DNA of 64,000 nucleotides from Micromonospora phaseoli (GCF_900109115.1 NZ_FNYV01000010.1:164109-228108), one strand, 5' to 3'; counted from the first letter of the stretch, positions 48,879 through 56,192 are shown. A program made the numbers and translations. Notes: a model not told the origin generated them from the sequence alone.

Positions 48879-50141
48879 TCAGAGGCTCGGACCGGCGCCA
48901 CCGTCCGGAACCGGCAGCGCGCTGCCCTTGACGAATTCCGACCAGCTCAGGTTCCACGCCGTCCAACCGTTACCGGCAGCCAGCTTACGTTCGGTGCCGG
49001 TGATGGTGATCGGATCGCCGATCTTCGTGCGTTTGAAGAGCCAGCGGGCGTTCGCCATGGAGACGTTCACACAGCCGTGGGAGACATTCTGCCGCCCCTG
49101 GACGTGCTCCGACCAGGGTGCCGCGTGAATGTACTCGCCGCCCCAGGTGATCCGCTGGGCGAAGTCGATGTCGGTGACGTACCGGTTCTCCGGGTCGGGG
49201 TCGTCCATCGTGTCGAAGACCGTCGACTCCTTCTTCTCCATCACCACCAGGGTGCCGCTGGACGAGGGGGTCTTCTTCTTGCCCAGGCTCACCGGCAACG
49301 TCTTGATCAGCTGGCCGTTCTCGTACACCCGCATCTGCTTGTCGGAGTTGGCCACCTTCATCTCGAAGGCCGAGCCGATCTTCGCGGTGGCGGTGCGGTC
49401 GACGTTGCCGAACCGGCCGTTGCTCAGCGGGATGCCGGCCAGCGCGATGCGTACGGAAAGCTTGGTGCCCGGCTTCCAGTACTCCGGCGCCCGGTAGTAC
49501 GCCTGCGTGCCGTTACCCACCCAGTGCCAGGCGCCCGGCTGCGGCGGGTCCGTCTGCACGAACATCCGCTTCTGCACCTTGGCCCGGTCCTTCTCCGGAA
49601 TGCCCGGGTGGAACTCGGCCACCACCGGCATTGCCACACCGTACGTACGGTCGTCGAAGAGGTAGAGCCCGGAGGTGATCATCGAGCCCGGCTTGGCCAT
49701 CGTGGTGAACGTGCTGGTGCCCTCGCTGACCGTGCCGTCGGGCCGGTTCGCGGTCACCGTGGCGGTGTAGCGGGTGGACCACTTGAGCGGGGCCGCGGGA
49801 ACCCACGAGGAGCCGTCCCTGCGCAGCGCACCCTTGACCTCCTTGCCGTTCGCGGTGGTCAGCTTGACCTGCGACACCTCACCGCCGTCCGGCAGCTTCG
49901 CGGCGATCTCCACGCTGACCGGCCGACTCTTCGACCCGTCGGCCGGACTCACCGCCAACGGCGGCCCGCTCGGTGTCCCGGGTGTCCCCGATGTTCCCGG
50001 CGCCGGCTTACCGGTCGCCCCGGGCGTCGCCCCGGGCACGAACTCGGCCGTCACGGGATCCTCACCGCAGCCCGACAATGCCAGCGACGCCATCAGACCC
50101 AGGGTGCCCACCAACGCCCCGGCCCGCGCGAACCTGCCCAT
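48879..50141 (-). CDS. Lipoprotein L,D-transpeptidase, paralogue
   Basis: 420-aa paralogue of the downstream enzyme: lipobox LALSGC after MGRFARAGALVGTLGLMAS, Pro/Gly-rich spacer, Ig-like domains, and a YkuD domain with MRVYENGQLIKTLPVSLGKKKTPSSSGTLVVMEKK and the active site NVSHGCVNVSM, ending WTAWNLSWSEFVKGSALP. Start taken at 50141 because it gives a standard lipoprotein signal; ATG at 50174 (adding 11 residues) is possible. The two genes are 125 bases apart, probably an old tandem duplication. Confidence 0.94.
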   Translation of the reverse strand: MGRFARAGALVGTLGLMASLALSGCGEDPVTAEFVPGATPGATGKPAPGTSGTPGTPSGPPLAVSPADGSKSRPVSVEIAAKLPDGGEVSQVKLTTANGKEVKGALRRDGSSWVPAAPLKWSTRYTATVTANRPDGTVSEGTSTFTTMAKPGSMITSGLYLFDDRTYGVAMPVVAEFHPGIPEKDRAKVQKRMFVQTDPPQPGAWHWVGNGTQAYYRAPEYWKPGTKLSVRIALAGIPLSNGRFGNVDRTATAKIGSAFEMKVANSDKQMRVYENGQLIKTLPVSLGKKKTPSSSGTLVVMEKKESTVFDTMDDPDPENRYVTDIDFAQRITWGGEYIHAAPWSEHVQGRQNVSHGCVNVSMANARWLFKRTKIGDPITITGTERKLAAGNGWTAWNLSWSEFVKGSALPVPDGGAGPSL

Positions 50142-50327
50142 CCCCACCCCTGTCGTTGCCCACCTGGCGGACATCGTGCCGTATAGCCGCCGTCCGGCAT
50201 GAGCCCGTCCCACGCCTTGTGAGGTCTTCTCGTCAAATGTCCGGAAAGCTCGTCCGAAGGGACGACCCGGGGATCGGATTGGAACCCCGTTCGCAGTGCG
50301 TGCTAGTGTTCTCCCCGTTGCCAACGA

Positions 50328-50403
50328 GCGCCGCTAGCTCAACTGGCAGAGCAGCGGACTCTTAATCCGCGGGTTCGGGGTTCGAGTCCCTGGCGGCGCA
50401 CCA
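50328..50403 (+). tRNA. tRNA-Lys (anticodon CTT)
   Basis: Acceptor GCGCCGC pairs with GCGGCGC, anticodon stem GCGGA/TCCGC with loop CTCTTAA giving CTT, T-loop TTCGAGT, discriminator A and encoded CCA (50401-50403). A TAGTGT -10 at 50304-50309 with TTGGAA upstream is the likely promoter. Confidence 0.95.
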
Positions 50404-50409
50404 ACGAGC

Positions 50410-50451
50410 AAGGCCCTGACCTGGTAGAACTCTGCCAGTCGGGGCCTTTTT
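50410..50451 (+). terminator. Rho-independent terminator after tRNA-Lys
   Basis: AAGGCCC (50410-50416) pairs with GGGCCTT (50442-50448), with further pairing inside, and ends in TTTTT (50447-50451). Confidence 0.8.
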
Positions 50452-50610
50452 CGCGTACGCGTGTGGCGGGCGGTCGCTCGGTGGGTGCTCGGGAGCCGTT
50501 GGACCGGGGCGGCGTCGGTGGGACGCGGTGTGATGCCAGCGGTCAGGCTCGAAGATCACATGGGCGTGTTACCGCCAGTGCATCCCGTCGGGTGGGGATA
50601 GGGGTTGGTC

Positions 50611-51051
50611 ATGCGTCGGATCGTGCGTACGTCGGTGCGGGCGATTCTGCTGGACGGTGACGACCGCCTCGTGCTGATCAAGCGGATCAAGTCCGGGCAG
50701 GTGCCGTACTGGACGACGCCGGGCGGTGGTGTGGAGTCGACGGATGTCTCTCTGGAGGCTGCGCTTCGTCGGGAGTTGCAGGAAGAACTCGGTGCCTCGG
50801 CCGATCGGTTCGCCCAGGTGTTCCTGTTCACCGCTCCCTTTGGGGATGGTGTTTCCGTGCAGCATTTCTTCGTCTGTCGGCTACTTGAGCTGCGAGAAGA
50901 TGCTCGAACGGGGCCGGAGTTCGATGATCCGTCGCGTGGTGACTATCAGGTTGACCGAGTGACGATCGAGGAACTGCCTGCGGTGGATCTCAAGCCGGAA
51001 GTGCTCACCGAGTTCATCACCTCCAACAAGGAGGCACTGCTTTCGGTGTAG
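50611..51051 (+). CDS. NUDIX hydrolase
   Basis: 146-aa NUDIX pyrophosphohydrolase with the complete box GGGVESTDVSLEAALRRELQEELGA (G-x5-E-x7-REL-x2-EE-x-G). The substrate, a nucleoside diphosphate linked to another group, cannot be inferred. The ATG at 50611 is preferred over an upstream TTG at 50605. It is the first protein gene after tRNA-Lys and begins the accessory-looking region. Confidence 0.9.
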   Translation: MRRIVRTSVRAILLDGDDRLVLIKRIKSGQVPYWTTPGGGVESTDVSLEAALRRELQEELGASADRFAQVFLFTAPFGDGVSVQHFFVCRLLELREDARTGPEFDDPSRGDYQVDRVTIEELPAVDLKPEVLTEFITSNKEALLSV

Positions 51052-51110
51052 GCAGCTTGAGCAGAGCATCCTTGCTTGGAGTCGGCGTCGCCCCGCTGCC
51101 GCGCAACCCC

Positions 51111-51122
51111 TACGCTGGCGGC
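51111..51122 (+). promoter_or_regulatory. Leaderless promoter of the Phd-like gene
   Basis: TACGCT (51111-51116) six bases before the ATG at 51123, without a ribosome site. Confidence 0.5.
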
Positions 51123-51329
51123 ATGAGGGAACCCAGTGCGGACCGGACCTACGCCACGCCGGATGACCTCCCGGTCTCGGCTTTGTTGCCTGAGCTGCTG
51201 CGGAGTGTTCGTGAGGGGCAGGTCGTCTACCTCAGCGAGCAGGATGAACCGGTCGCCGCTGTCGTGCCGCTGGAGGTAGCGAGGGCGGGCCTGGCGGCAC
51301 TGGGCCGATCCGACGAGGGACTGCGGTGA
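51123..51329 (+). CDS. Phd/YefM-like antitoxin-type protein, apparently orphan
   Basis: 68-aa protein whose central segment VSALLPELLRSVREGQVVYLSEQDEPVAAVVPLEVA resembles the DNA-binding half of Phd/YefM antitoxins (the R-x-G-x-x-V-x-x-x-x-x-x-x-P-V-A-x-x-V-P pattern). No toxin gene of RelE, Doc or PIN type follows; the next gene is a YdcF-type protein. It could be an orphan antitoxin or a small regulator. A TACGCT box six bases upstream supports the start. Confidence 0.6.
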   Translation: MREPSADRTYATPDDLPVSALLPELLRSVREGQVVYLSEQDEPVAAVVPLEVARAGLAALGRSDEGLR

Positions 51330-51351
51330 CGGTCCTGCCTGGTACCTGTTG

Positions 51352-52026
51352 ATGAATCAGCGCCCGGCGGCGCCGGCTGAGTCGATCCCCGACGAGATCC
51401 GTGTCGATGTGGAGACGCTGTGGCGCTACCACGACATGGGCCACGAACTGCAGTCGTGTGACGTGGGGATCGGGCTGGGCAGCCATGACCTAGGTGTCGC
51501 GGTGATCGCGACGCGCCTGTTCCACGAGGGATTGTTTCCCTGGATCGTGTTCACCGGGGCGAACGCGCCGACGACGGTGGAGCGGTTCCCTCGCGGCGAG
51601 GCTGTGCACTACCGCGAATATGCGATGGAGCAGGGCGTGCCGGCGGATTCGATTCTCGTGGAGTTACGGGCGACGAACACCGCCCAGAACCTGGAGTACA
51701 CCCGGCAGCTCCTGGCCGAACGGCGTATCCCGGTGCGGTCAGTGCTGATCATGTCGCGGCCGTACCAGCAGCGTCGGGCGTACGCCACCTGCAGGCTGAT
51801 GTGGCCGGAGGTCGACGTGGTCTGCGCGTCGAACCCGTTGGCACTCGACGACTACGTGCGCAGCATCGGGGACCCGCGGCGGGTGGTGGAGATGCTGGTC
51901 GGTGACACCCAGCGGATCGAGGTGTACGCCGAGCGTGGGTTCGCGATCCCACAGGAGATGCCGGACGAAATCCGGGCTGCGTTCGAGCGACTGGTGGCGG
52001 CCGGTTACACGAGCCGGCTGGTCTGA
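51352..52026 (+). CDS. YdcF/SanA-family (DUF218) protein
   Basis: 224-aa cytoplasmic DUF218 protein: CDVGIGLGSHDLGVAVIATRLFHEGLFPWIVFTGANAP, EAVHYREYAMEQGVPADSILVELRATNTAQNLEYTRQLLAERRIPVRSVLIMSRPYQQRRAYATCRLMWPEVDVVCAS. The family binds SAM or acts in envelope/vitamin chemistry in different bacteria, so its role is open. No membrane segment here, unlike ElyC/SanA. ATG at 51352 immediately after a TTG alternative. Confidence 0.82.
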   Translation: MNQRPAAPAESIPDEIRVDVETLWRYHDMGHELQSCDVGIGLGSHDLGVAVIATRLFHEGLFPWIVFTGANAPTTVERFPRGEAVHYREYAMEQGVPADSILVELRATNTAQNLEYTRQLLAERRIPVRSVLIMSRPYQQRRAYATCRLMWPEVDVVCASNPLALDDYVRSIGDPRRVVEMLVGDTQRIEVYAERGFAIPQEMPDEIRAAFERLVAAGYTSRLV

Positions 52027-52032
52027 CGACGG

Positions 52033-53259
52033 CTACCAGCGTGGTCCACCCGACCGGACGCCCATCCGTTCGCTGAGTTCGACGGCCAGACGGGGCGGCC
52101 GGGGGCGGATGAGGATGTCCCGGACGAGGTCGCGGGAGAGCCGGTGGTAGCGCACCTGGTCTGGGCCGATGACCTCCGCGTCCAACAGCGCGCCGAGGGC
52201 GTCGTCGATGCGGTTCCAGCGCGCCAGCGCTCGCGCGGTCTCGATGGCGTGGCGGACCTGCCGCTCGATGGGCAGGGCACCGGTGTCGAGTGGGGTACCT
52301 ATGGCGATGGCGCGTTGGACGTCGCCGAGTTCCATCGCCACGGTCGTCTTGTGGATCGACACGTTGGTGGGCCCGAAGGCGGTCCACACGTGGTTGGCGT
52401 CGGCGCCGAGCTGGGTCGCTGCGGCGTCGGCTTCGGCGATGTGGATGTCCGCGGAGGCGCGGTCGTCGTCGCGGGCGGCGGCGAGGGCGCAGACGAGGTG
52501 CAGGCTGCCGTAGACCGACAGCAACTGCGGTGCGGGTCTGGTCAGCCGTGATTCGAGGAACTGTGCTGCGGTGGCGGCGAGGCCTCGGGCCTGCGCGTAT
52601 TCGCCGATCGCAATCAGAGAGTGCGCGGCGGAGCGGCTGAGCGAGCCGATGACGACGTGGTCGTGGCTGGCGTTGGCGGCGGCCAGCCCTCGACTGGCCG
52701 CGGTCCATGCGAGATCACCTTCGCCGAGCTTGGTGAGGAACAGCGCAGCGAGCTGGTGGGCGTAGGCGGTCATCGCGTGTGCGCGCTGGCCGTCGTCTCC
52801 GTCGTAGGCCTCGGTGGCGGTCAGGCAGTCGTGGATGAGGTACGGAAGCCGGCGAGCGAGAGCGCCGTAGCGCGAGTGCTGGTAGGCGGTCCAGATCTCG
52901 GCCACGTTGTTCTCGATCTCACGCAGGGCTAGCGCATCGACAGCAGCCGGGCTGGCCAGAGCTGGCGCGAGGTGCCGGTAGTCGTGGAGCGCGGCGCGCA
53001 ACGCGGGAATGGTTTCACGTCCTGAATCGTCGGACCACTCGAACAAGCTCGGTGCGCCGATGAGGTCCCCAAGAGAGACATCGAGGGCCCTGGCGATTGC
53101 GCGAATGACCGAGAGGCGGTCCAGGTCGGCGCGATTCGTCTCGACCTTGCGTAGCCACTCCTGGGTCTTGCCGACCAGTCCGGCCAGCACCTCCTGGGAA
53201 AGCCCTCGCCGCCGCCGGTAGAAGGCGACGCGCTGGCCGATGGTCATGTCGTCCGTCAT
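52033..53259 (-). CDS. XRE-type regulator with TPR-like C-terminus
   Basis: 408-aa protein with an N-terminal helix-turn-helix (IGQRVAFYRRRRGLSQEVLAGLVGKTQEWLRKVETNRADLDRLSVIRAIARALDV) and a long alpha-helical C-terminal region that looks like degenerate TPRs, as in peptide-sensing or starvation-linked actinobacterial regulators. It is divergent from the RiPP genes at 53424 and is the obvious candidate regulator (inference). Starts at 53268 (GTG), 53259 (ATG) and 53247 (ATG) are all possible. Confidence 0.83.
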   Translation of the reverse strand: MTDDMTIGQRVAFYRRRRGLSQEVLAGLVGKTQEWLRKVETNRADLDRLSVIRAIARALDVSLGDLIGAPSLFEWSDDSGRETIPALRAALHDYRHLAPALASPAAVDALALREIENNVAEIWTAYQHSRYGALARRLPYLIHDCLTATEAYDGDDGQRAHAMTAYAHQLAALFLTKLGEGDLAWTAASRGLAAANASHDHVVIGSLSRSAAHSLIAIGEYAQARGLAATAAQFLESRLTRPAPQLLSVYGSLHLVCALAAARDDDRASADIHIAEADAAATQLGADANHVWTAFGPTNVSIHKTTVAMELGDVQRAIAIGTPLDTGALPIERQVRHAIETARALARWNRIDDALGALLDAEVIGPDQVRYHRLSRDLVRDILIRPRPPRLAVELSERMGVRSGGPRW

Positions 53260-53423
53260 TCCTCGCACACCATCACCCTGCCCGCTGATGTCCGCCTGAC
53301 CCGGTACGAATTTTCCCGGTCCCTTCGACAGGTCGCCCCTACGTTCAGTGCACCCCAGGTCACCGTCGCATGTCGATGCCTAGGCCTGGATCGCCTGACA
53401 GAGAGCTGCGGATGGAGGAATCG
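53260..53423. promoter_or_regulatory. Divergent intergenic region between XRE regulator and RiPP genes
   Basis: About 160 bases that must hold the promoters in both directions. TACGTT at 53340-53345 is a plausible -10 for the RiPP operon, but no -35 at the right distance is convincing and no clear dyad stands out. Confidence 0.35.
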
Positions 53424-53633
53424 ATGACCGGCTTACCAGAGGGCGGCTCGAATCGCCGGCTCGGACTGTCCTGGAGCGCACCGTATCGGAGTCTTCCTCG
53501 CCTGCGTACCGCCATCGGGGCTGCGTGGGTGAGTGATCGGCGGTCTGCCCGAGGCCGCCGTGCGGCGGCGGTGGGCTCGCCCTTCCCCCGGCGAGCCCAC
53601 CGCTCACCGTCTCGAACGGACGTGCTGGCATGA
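53424..53633 (+). CDS. Small basic protein, first gene of the RiPP operon (orfA)
   Basis: 69-aa Arg/Ser/Pro-rich protein without a recognised domain (MTGLPEGGSNRRLGLSWSA... SPSRTDVLA). A strong GGAGG ribosome site at 53414-53418 five bases before the ATG is the main support. The stop overlaps the next start (ATGA). It could be a short functional peptide or only a translated leader that couples expression; no similarity to a maturase partner is recognised. Confidence 0.5.
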   Translation: MTGLPEGGSNRRLGLSWSAPYRSLPRLRTAIGAAWVSDRRSARGRRAAAVGSPFPRRAHRSPSRTDVLA

Positions 53634-53797
53634 CGGTGTACGTCTCGCGTCACGCGAAAGCCGACCACCTCTGGCGACAGACGTTGATCGCCGAGGGCCC
53701 TATGCCACAAACGACTCGCCCGGCTGATCCACCACTGCTCACCCACGCCTGGCGTCAACTGTTCGAGCGGCAGGTCCGGGAAGCCGGCCGCCGGTGA
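53630..53797 (+). CDS. Small protein of the RiPP operon (orfB)
   Basis: 55-aa protein MTVYVSRHAKADHLWRQTLIAEG... LFERQVREAGRR, too short for most gene finders. It starts within the orfA stop (ATGA) and ends within the start of orfC (GTGA). Two amphipathic helices are likely (HAWRQLFERQVREAGRR). No family recognised; a leader-binding or accessory role is possible but unsupported. Confidence 0.5.
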   Translation: MTVYVSRHAKADHLWRQTLIAEGPMPQTTRPADPPLLTHAWRQLFERQVREAGRR

Positions 53798-54138
53798 CCG
53801 GCGACCGGGGCCAGAGCCGGGCCCGAGCGAATGCAGCGCTGTTCCGGCAGGAACATCTGCCTATGCAGCCATTGTGGCTTTGCTGGCGGTGCGGTCAGCC
53901 GTGGCCGTGTGGCGCGGCGAAGCTCGCCCTCGCGGCCGAGTACCGGGACAGCCCGGTGAGCCTGTTGCTCTACCTGGCCAGCTGCCTGCACGACGCGATC
54001 GATGACCTGCAACGGCTCAATTCCAGTGAGGCGGGTGGTACCGCCTCACTGTTTGACCGGTTCCTCGGGTGGCCCGCCCGCACCCACGCCTACCGAGCCG
54101 ACACCGCCACGGCGATCGGGAACGAGGAGACATCGTGA
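53794..54138 (+). CDS. Zinc-ribbon-like small protein of the RiPP operon (orfC)
   Basis: 114-aa protein with a Cys cluster CWRCGQPWPCGAAKLALAAEY (about residues 30-50) like a small zinc-binding knuckle, followed by a helical segment SLLLYLASCLHDAIDDLQRL. Short proteins with a WxCxxCGxxWPC knuckle occur near XRE regulators and natural-product genes in actinomycetes, as far as I recall, but no function is known to me. GTG start overlaps orfB; the stop overlaps the rSAM gene (GTGA). Confidence 0.65.
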   Translation: MTGDRGQSRARANAALFRQEHLPMQPLWLCWRCGQPWPCGAAKLALAAEYRDSPVSLLLYLASCLHDAIDDLQRLNSSEAGGTASLFDRFLGWPARTHAYRADTATAIGNEETS

Positions 54139-55271
54139 ACGGCATCGGCCTCATCAGCGTCAATCGTCAGCCGGCGATCGCCAGCAGGTTTCACACACTG
54201 GTCGTGCAGCCCACCAGCTTCTGCAACCTCGACTGCACCTATTGCTATCTGCCCGACCGCAGATCCATCCGCCTGATGAGCGATGCCGTCGCGCGAGCCT
54301 GCGCCGAATCGATCGCCCAGCAGAACAGCAGTCATCCGGTCAGCGTCGTGTGGCACGGCGGCGAGCCGACTGCTACACCCACCGAGACTTTTCAGCGGCT
54401 GCTGACTCCGTTTGAGGATCTGCGGCGCGACGGCCGGCTGCGTCACGAGATCCAGACCAACGGCACCCTAATCAACCAGCGGTGGTGCGACCTGCTCGCC
54501 ACCCACGACTTCGAGATCGGGATCAGCATCGACGGTCCAGGCACGCTGAACGGCAACCGGCTCGACCGGGCCGGGAAGGCAACGACCGCCCGGACGATGC
54601 GTGGCATACAGGCGCTCGTCGACAACGGACTGACGTACTCAGTGATCTGCGTCGTTACTCCCGAGACCATCGACCATGCCGACGACCTCGTCGAGTTCTT
54701 CGCCAGTCTGCCGGGCTGTGAGTCGGTGGGTTTCAACATCGAGGAGCAGGAAGGTGCCGACCGCCTGCCGGTCTCCGAGGAAGCCGCGTACTGGTTCTGG
54801 CACCAGATCGTGCGGTACCGGCTTGCTGGCAGTCCGCTCCGGATCCGCGACGTGGACCGCCTGGCCGACTACCTCGCCGCCACCCGCGCCGGGCTTGTCG
54901 ACCACGTCCCGTACGAGCCGATCCCCACCGTCTCCCACGACGGCCAGGTGGTTCTGCTGTCACCGGAACTGCTCGGCATCAAAGACCCGCGCTACGCGGA
55001 CTTCATCGCAGGCAACGTGCTCCACGAGCCGGTCGGCGACATGCTCGCCCATGCCAGCGAGCTGCGATACGTCACCGAGTTCGTGACCGCGCTCAACGAC
55101 TGCGCCGACCGCTGCGACTTCTACGACTTCTGCCGGGGTGCGCAGGCCGGCAATCGCTACTTCGAACACGGCACCTTCACCCCGCGGGAGACCGCCTACT
55201 GCCGCACGACCCGGCAAGCCCTGATCTGCGCTGCTGCGGATCACCTCACCCTTCAAGGAGGACCGTCATGA
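54135..55271 (+). CDS. Radical SAM/SPASM peptide maturase, cyclophane-forming type
   Basis: 378-aa radical SAM enzyme. The [4Fe-4S]-SAM motif is CNLDCTYC in VVQPTSFCNLDCTYCYLPDRR (residues about 32-39), followed by VVWHGGEPTATP, the SAM-binding IQTNGTLIN, and SISIDG-like IGISIDGPG. The C-terminal SPASM region contains the auxiliary-cluster cysteines CADRCDFYDFC and a final AYC. This architecture, next to a 61-aa precursor with aromatic-x-Asn/Ser motifs, fits enzymes that join an aromatic ring to the beta-carbon two residues on (triceptide/three-residue cyclophane synthases). It resembles the actinobacterial FxsB/AmcB type; which one is not certain. GTG start overlaps orfC; ATGA overlap with the precursor gene. 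Confidence 0.88.
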   Translation: MNGIGLISVNRQPAIASRFHTLVVQPTSFCNLDCTYCYLPDRRSIRLMSDAVARACAESIAQQNSSHPVSVVWHGGEPTATPTETFQRLLTPFEDLRRDGRLRHEIQTNGTLINQRWCDLLATHDFEIGISIDGPGTLNGNRLDRAGKATTARTMRGIQALVDNGLTYSVICVVTPETIDHADDLVEFFASLPGCESVGFNIEEQEGADRLPVSEEAAYWFWHQIVRYRLAGSPLRIRDVDRLADYLAATRAGLVDHVPYEPIPTVSHDGQVVLLSPELLGIKDPRYADFIAGNVLHEPVGDMLAHASELRYVTEFVTALNDCADRCDFYDFCRGAQAGNRYFEHGTFTPRETAYCRTTRQALICAAADHLTLQGGPS

Positions 55272-55453
55272 CCCACGCCCTCACTGCGCTTCTCGACGCC
55301 CCGCCGGACCGTCTCGCCCTGCTCGGCGCCGACCCGACCCGCGCGGTAGCGTCGATCGACGCGGCGAAGTTCGACAACCGGCCCACCTGGGACAACAAGG
55401 GGAAGTTCGACAGCCGCCCCGCCTGGGACAACTGGAACAAGAAGAAGTCGTAG
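55268..55453 (+). CDS. RiPP precursor peptide with tandem FD(N/S)..WDN core repeats
   Basis: 61-aa peptide: leader of about 33 residues (MTHALTALLDAPPDRLALLG... SIDAA) and a hydrophilic core of two near-identical 12-residue units, KFDNRPTWDNKG (34-45) and KFDSRPAWDNWN (46-57), ending KKKS. The core holds five aromatic-x-x triplets (FDN, WDN, FDS, WDN, WNK) of the kind modified by cyclophane-forming radical SAM enzymes, pointing to four or five crosslinks. No cysteine, so not a sactipeptide or lanthipeptide. It starts inside the maturase stop codon. It matches the idea of AmcA-like multiple-cyclophane precursors, but identity is inferred from motif only. Confidence 0.82.
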   Translation: MTHALTALLDAPPDRLALLGADPTRAVASIDAAKFDNRPTWDNKGKFDSRPAWDNWNKKKS

Positions 55454-55454
55454 C

Positions 55455-55500
55455 CCGCCGACCGGCGGTGCGATTCGACGTGGGGTGGCGTGCCCACCCC
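55455..55500 (+). promoter_or_regulatory. Two hairpins between precursor and pentapeptide-repeat gene
   Basis: CCGCCG-AC-CGGCGG (55455-55468) and GGGGTGG-CGTGC-CCACCCC (55482-55500) follow the precursor stop in a 70-base gap. They could terminate part of the transcripts or protect the precursor mRNA 3' end, raising precursor levels over the next gene. Confidence 0.5.
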
Positions 55501-55523
55501 GCGCCCGAACAGGTTGAGGAGAC

Positions 55524-56192
55524 ATGCGGACGACCACCGTGGGCGACGTGACCCTTCTCCTGCCCGACCTCGATCCGGAGGACCTCGACCAGGTCAGCGA
55601 TCTGTCCGACGATGACGTCCGCGACGGCCTCGTCGATGGGGTCTCCTGGCGTGGCGAGCAGCTTGCGGAGCAGAGCATCCGAGGTTGCCGGATCACCGGC
55701 GCGGACCTCGGTGAGGTCAGCTGGGAAGCCGGAGCTCTCTACGGGTGCGAGGTCGCGCAGACGGACCTGTCTGGCGCGACCCTCACCGGCATCAGCATCG
55801 AGCGGTGCTCGTTTACAGGATCTAGGTTCACGGGCGCTCGGCTCATCGACGTCCGCCTCAAAGACGTCCTGTTCGACGACTGCCGGTTCGACTACGCCAC
55901 CCTGAATCGCGTCAGCGCGGCCGGCTCGGTGGCCTTTACCAAATGCACGCTCAGCCACGGCAGTTGGTCGTCCTGCCGCCTGTCCGGCGTTGCCCTGCGC
56001 TCCTGCGATCTCAGCGACCTGGAGCTGGAATCCTGCCGCCTCGACGGCGCCGATCTGCGGGGCAGCCGGTTGCAACACTTCAGGACACCGTTGGACAACC
56101 TTCACGGCGTCGTTCTCGGTGAAGACCAGCTTCCTGACCTCACCCGCTTAGCCGTCGACGCGCTGAGTATCGTCGTCCGCGCCGAGGGTTGA
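55524..56192 (+). CDS. Pentapeptide-repeat protein, candidate self-resistance factor
   Basis: 222-aa protein with a 40-residue acidic N-terminus, then about 25-28 pentapeptide units of the A(D/N)LXX type (CRITGADLGEVSWEAGALYGCEVAQTDLSGATLTGISIERCSF...), forming a right-handed quadrilateral beta-helix. Members such as McbG, AlbG, MfpA and Qnr mimic DNA and protect gyrase; McbG and AlbG do so against co-encoded antibiotics. Its place 70 bases after a RiPP precursor suggests an immunity role (inference). GAGGAG lies just before the ATG. Confidence 0.85.
   Translation: MRTTTVGDVTLLLPDLDPEDLDQVSDLSDDDVRDGLVDGVSWRGEQLAEQSIRGCRITGADLGEVSWEAGALYGCEVAQTDLSGATLTGISIERCSFTGSRFTGARLIDVRLKDVLFDDCRFDYATLNRVSAAGSVAFTKCTLSHGSWSSCRLSGVALRSCDLSDLELESCRLDGADLRGSRLQHFRTPLDNLHGVVLGEDQLPDLTRLAVDALSIVVRAEG

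Noticed and set aside
50321..50409. 9-bp direct repeat CCAACGAGC flanking tRNA-Lys as an attachment-site pair
   Set aside because: It sits immediately on both sides of one tRNA with nothing between but the tRNA itself, so it does not mark an integrated element.
55454..55523. A second short precursor peptide in the gap after the RiPP precursor
   Set aside because: No start codon with a ribosome site opens a frame; the gap is filled by hairpins.
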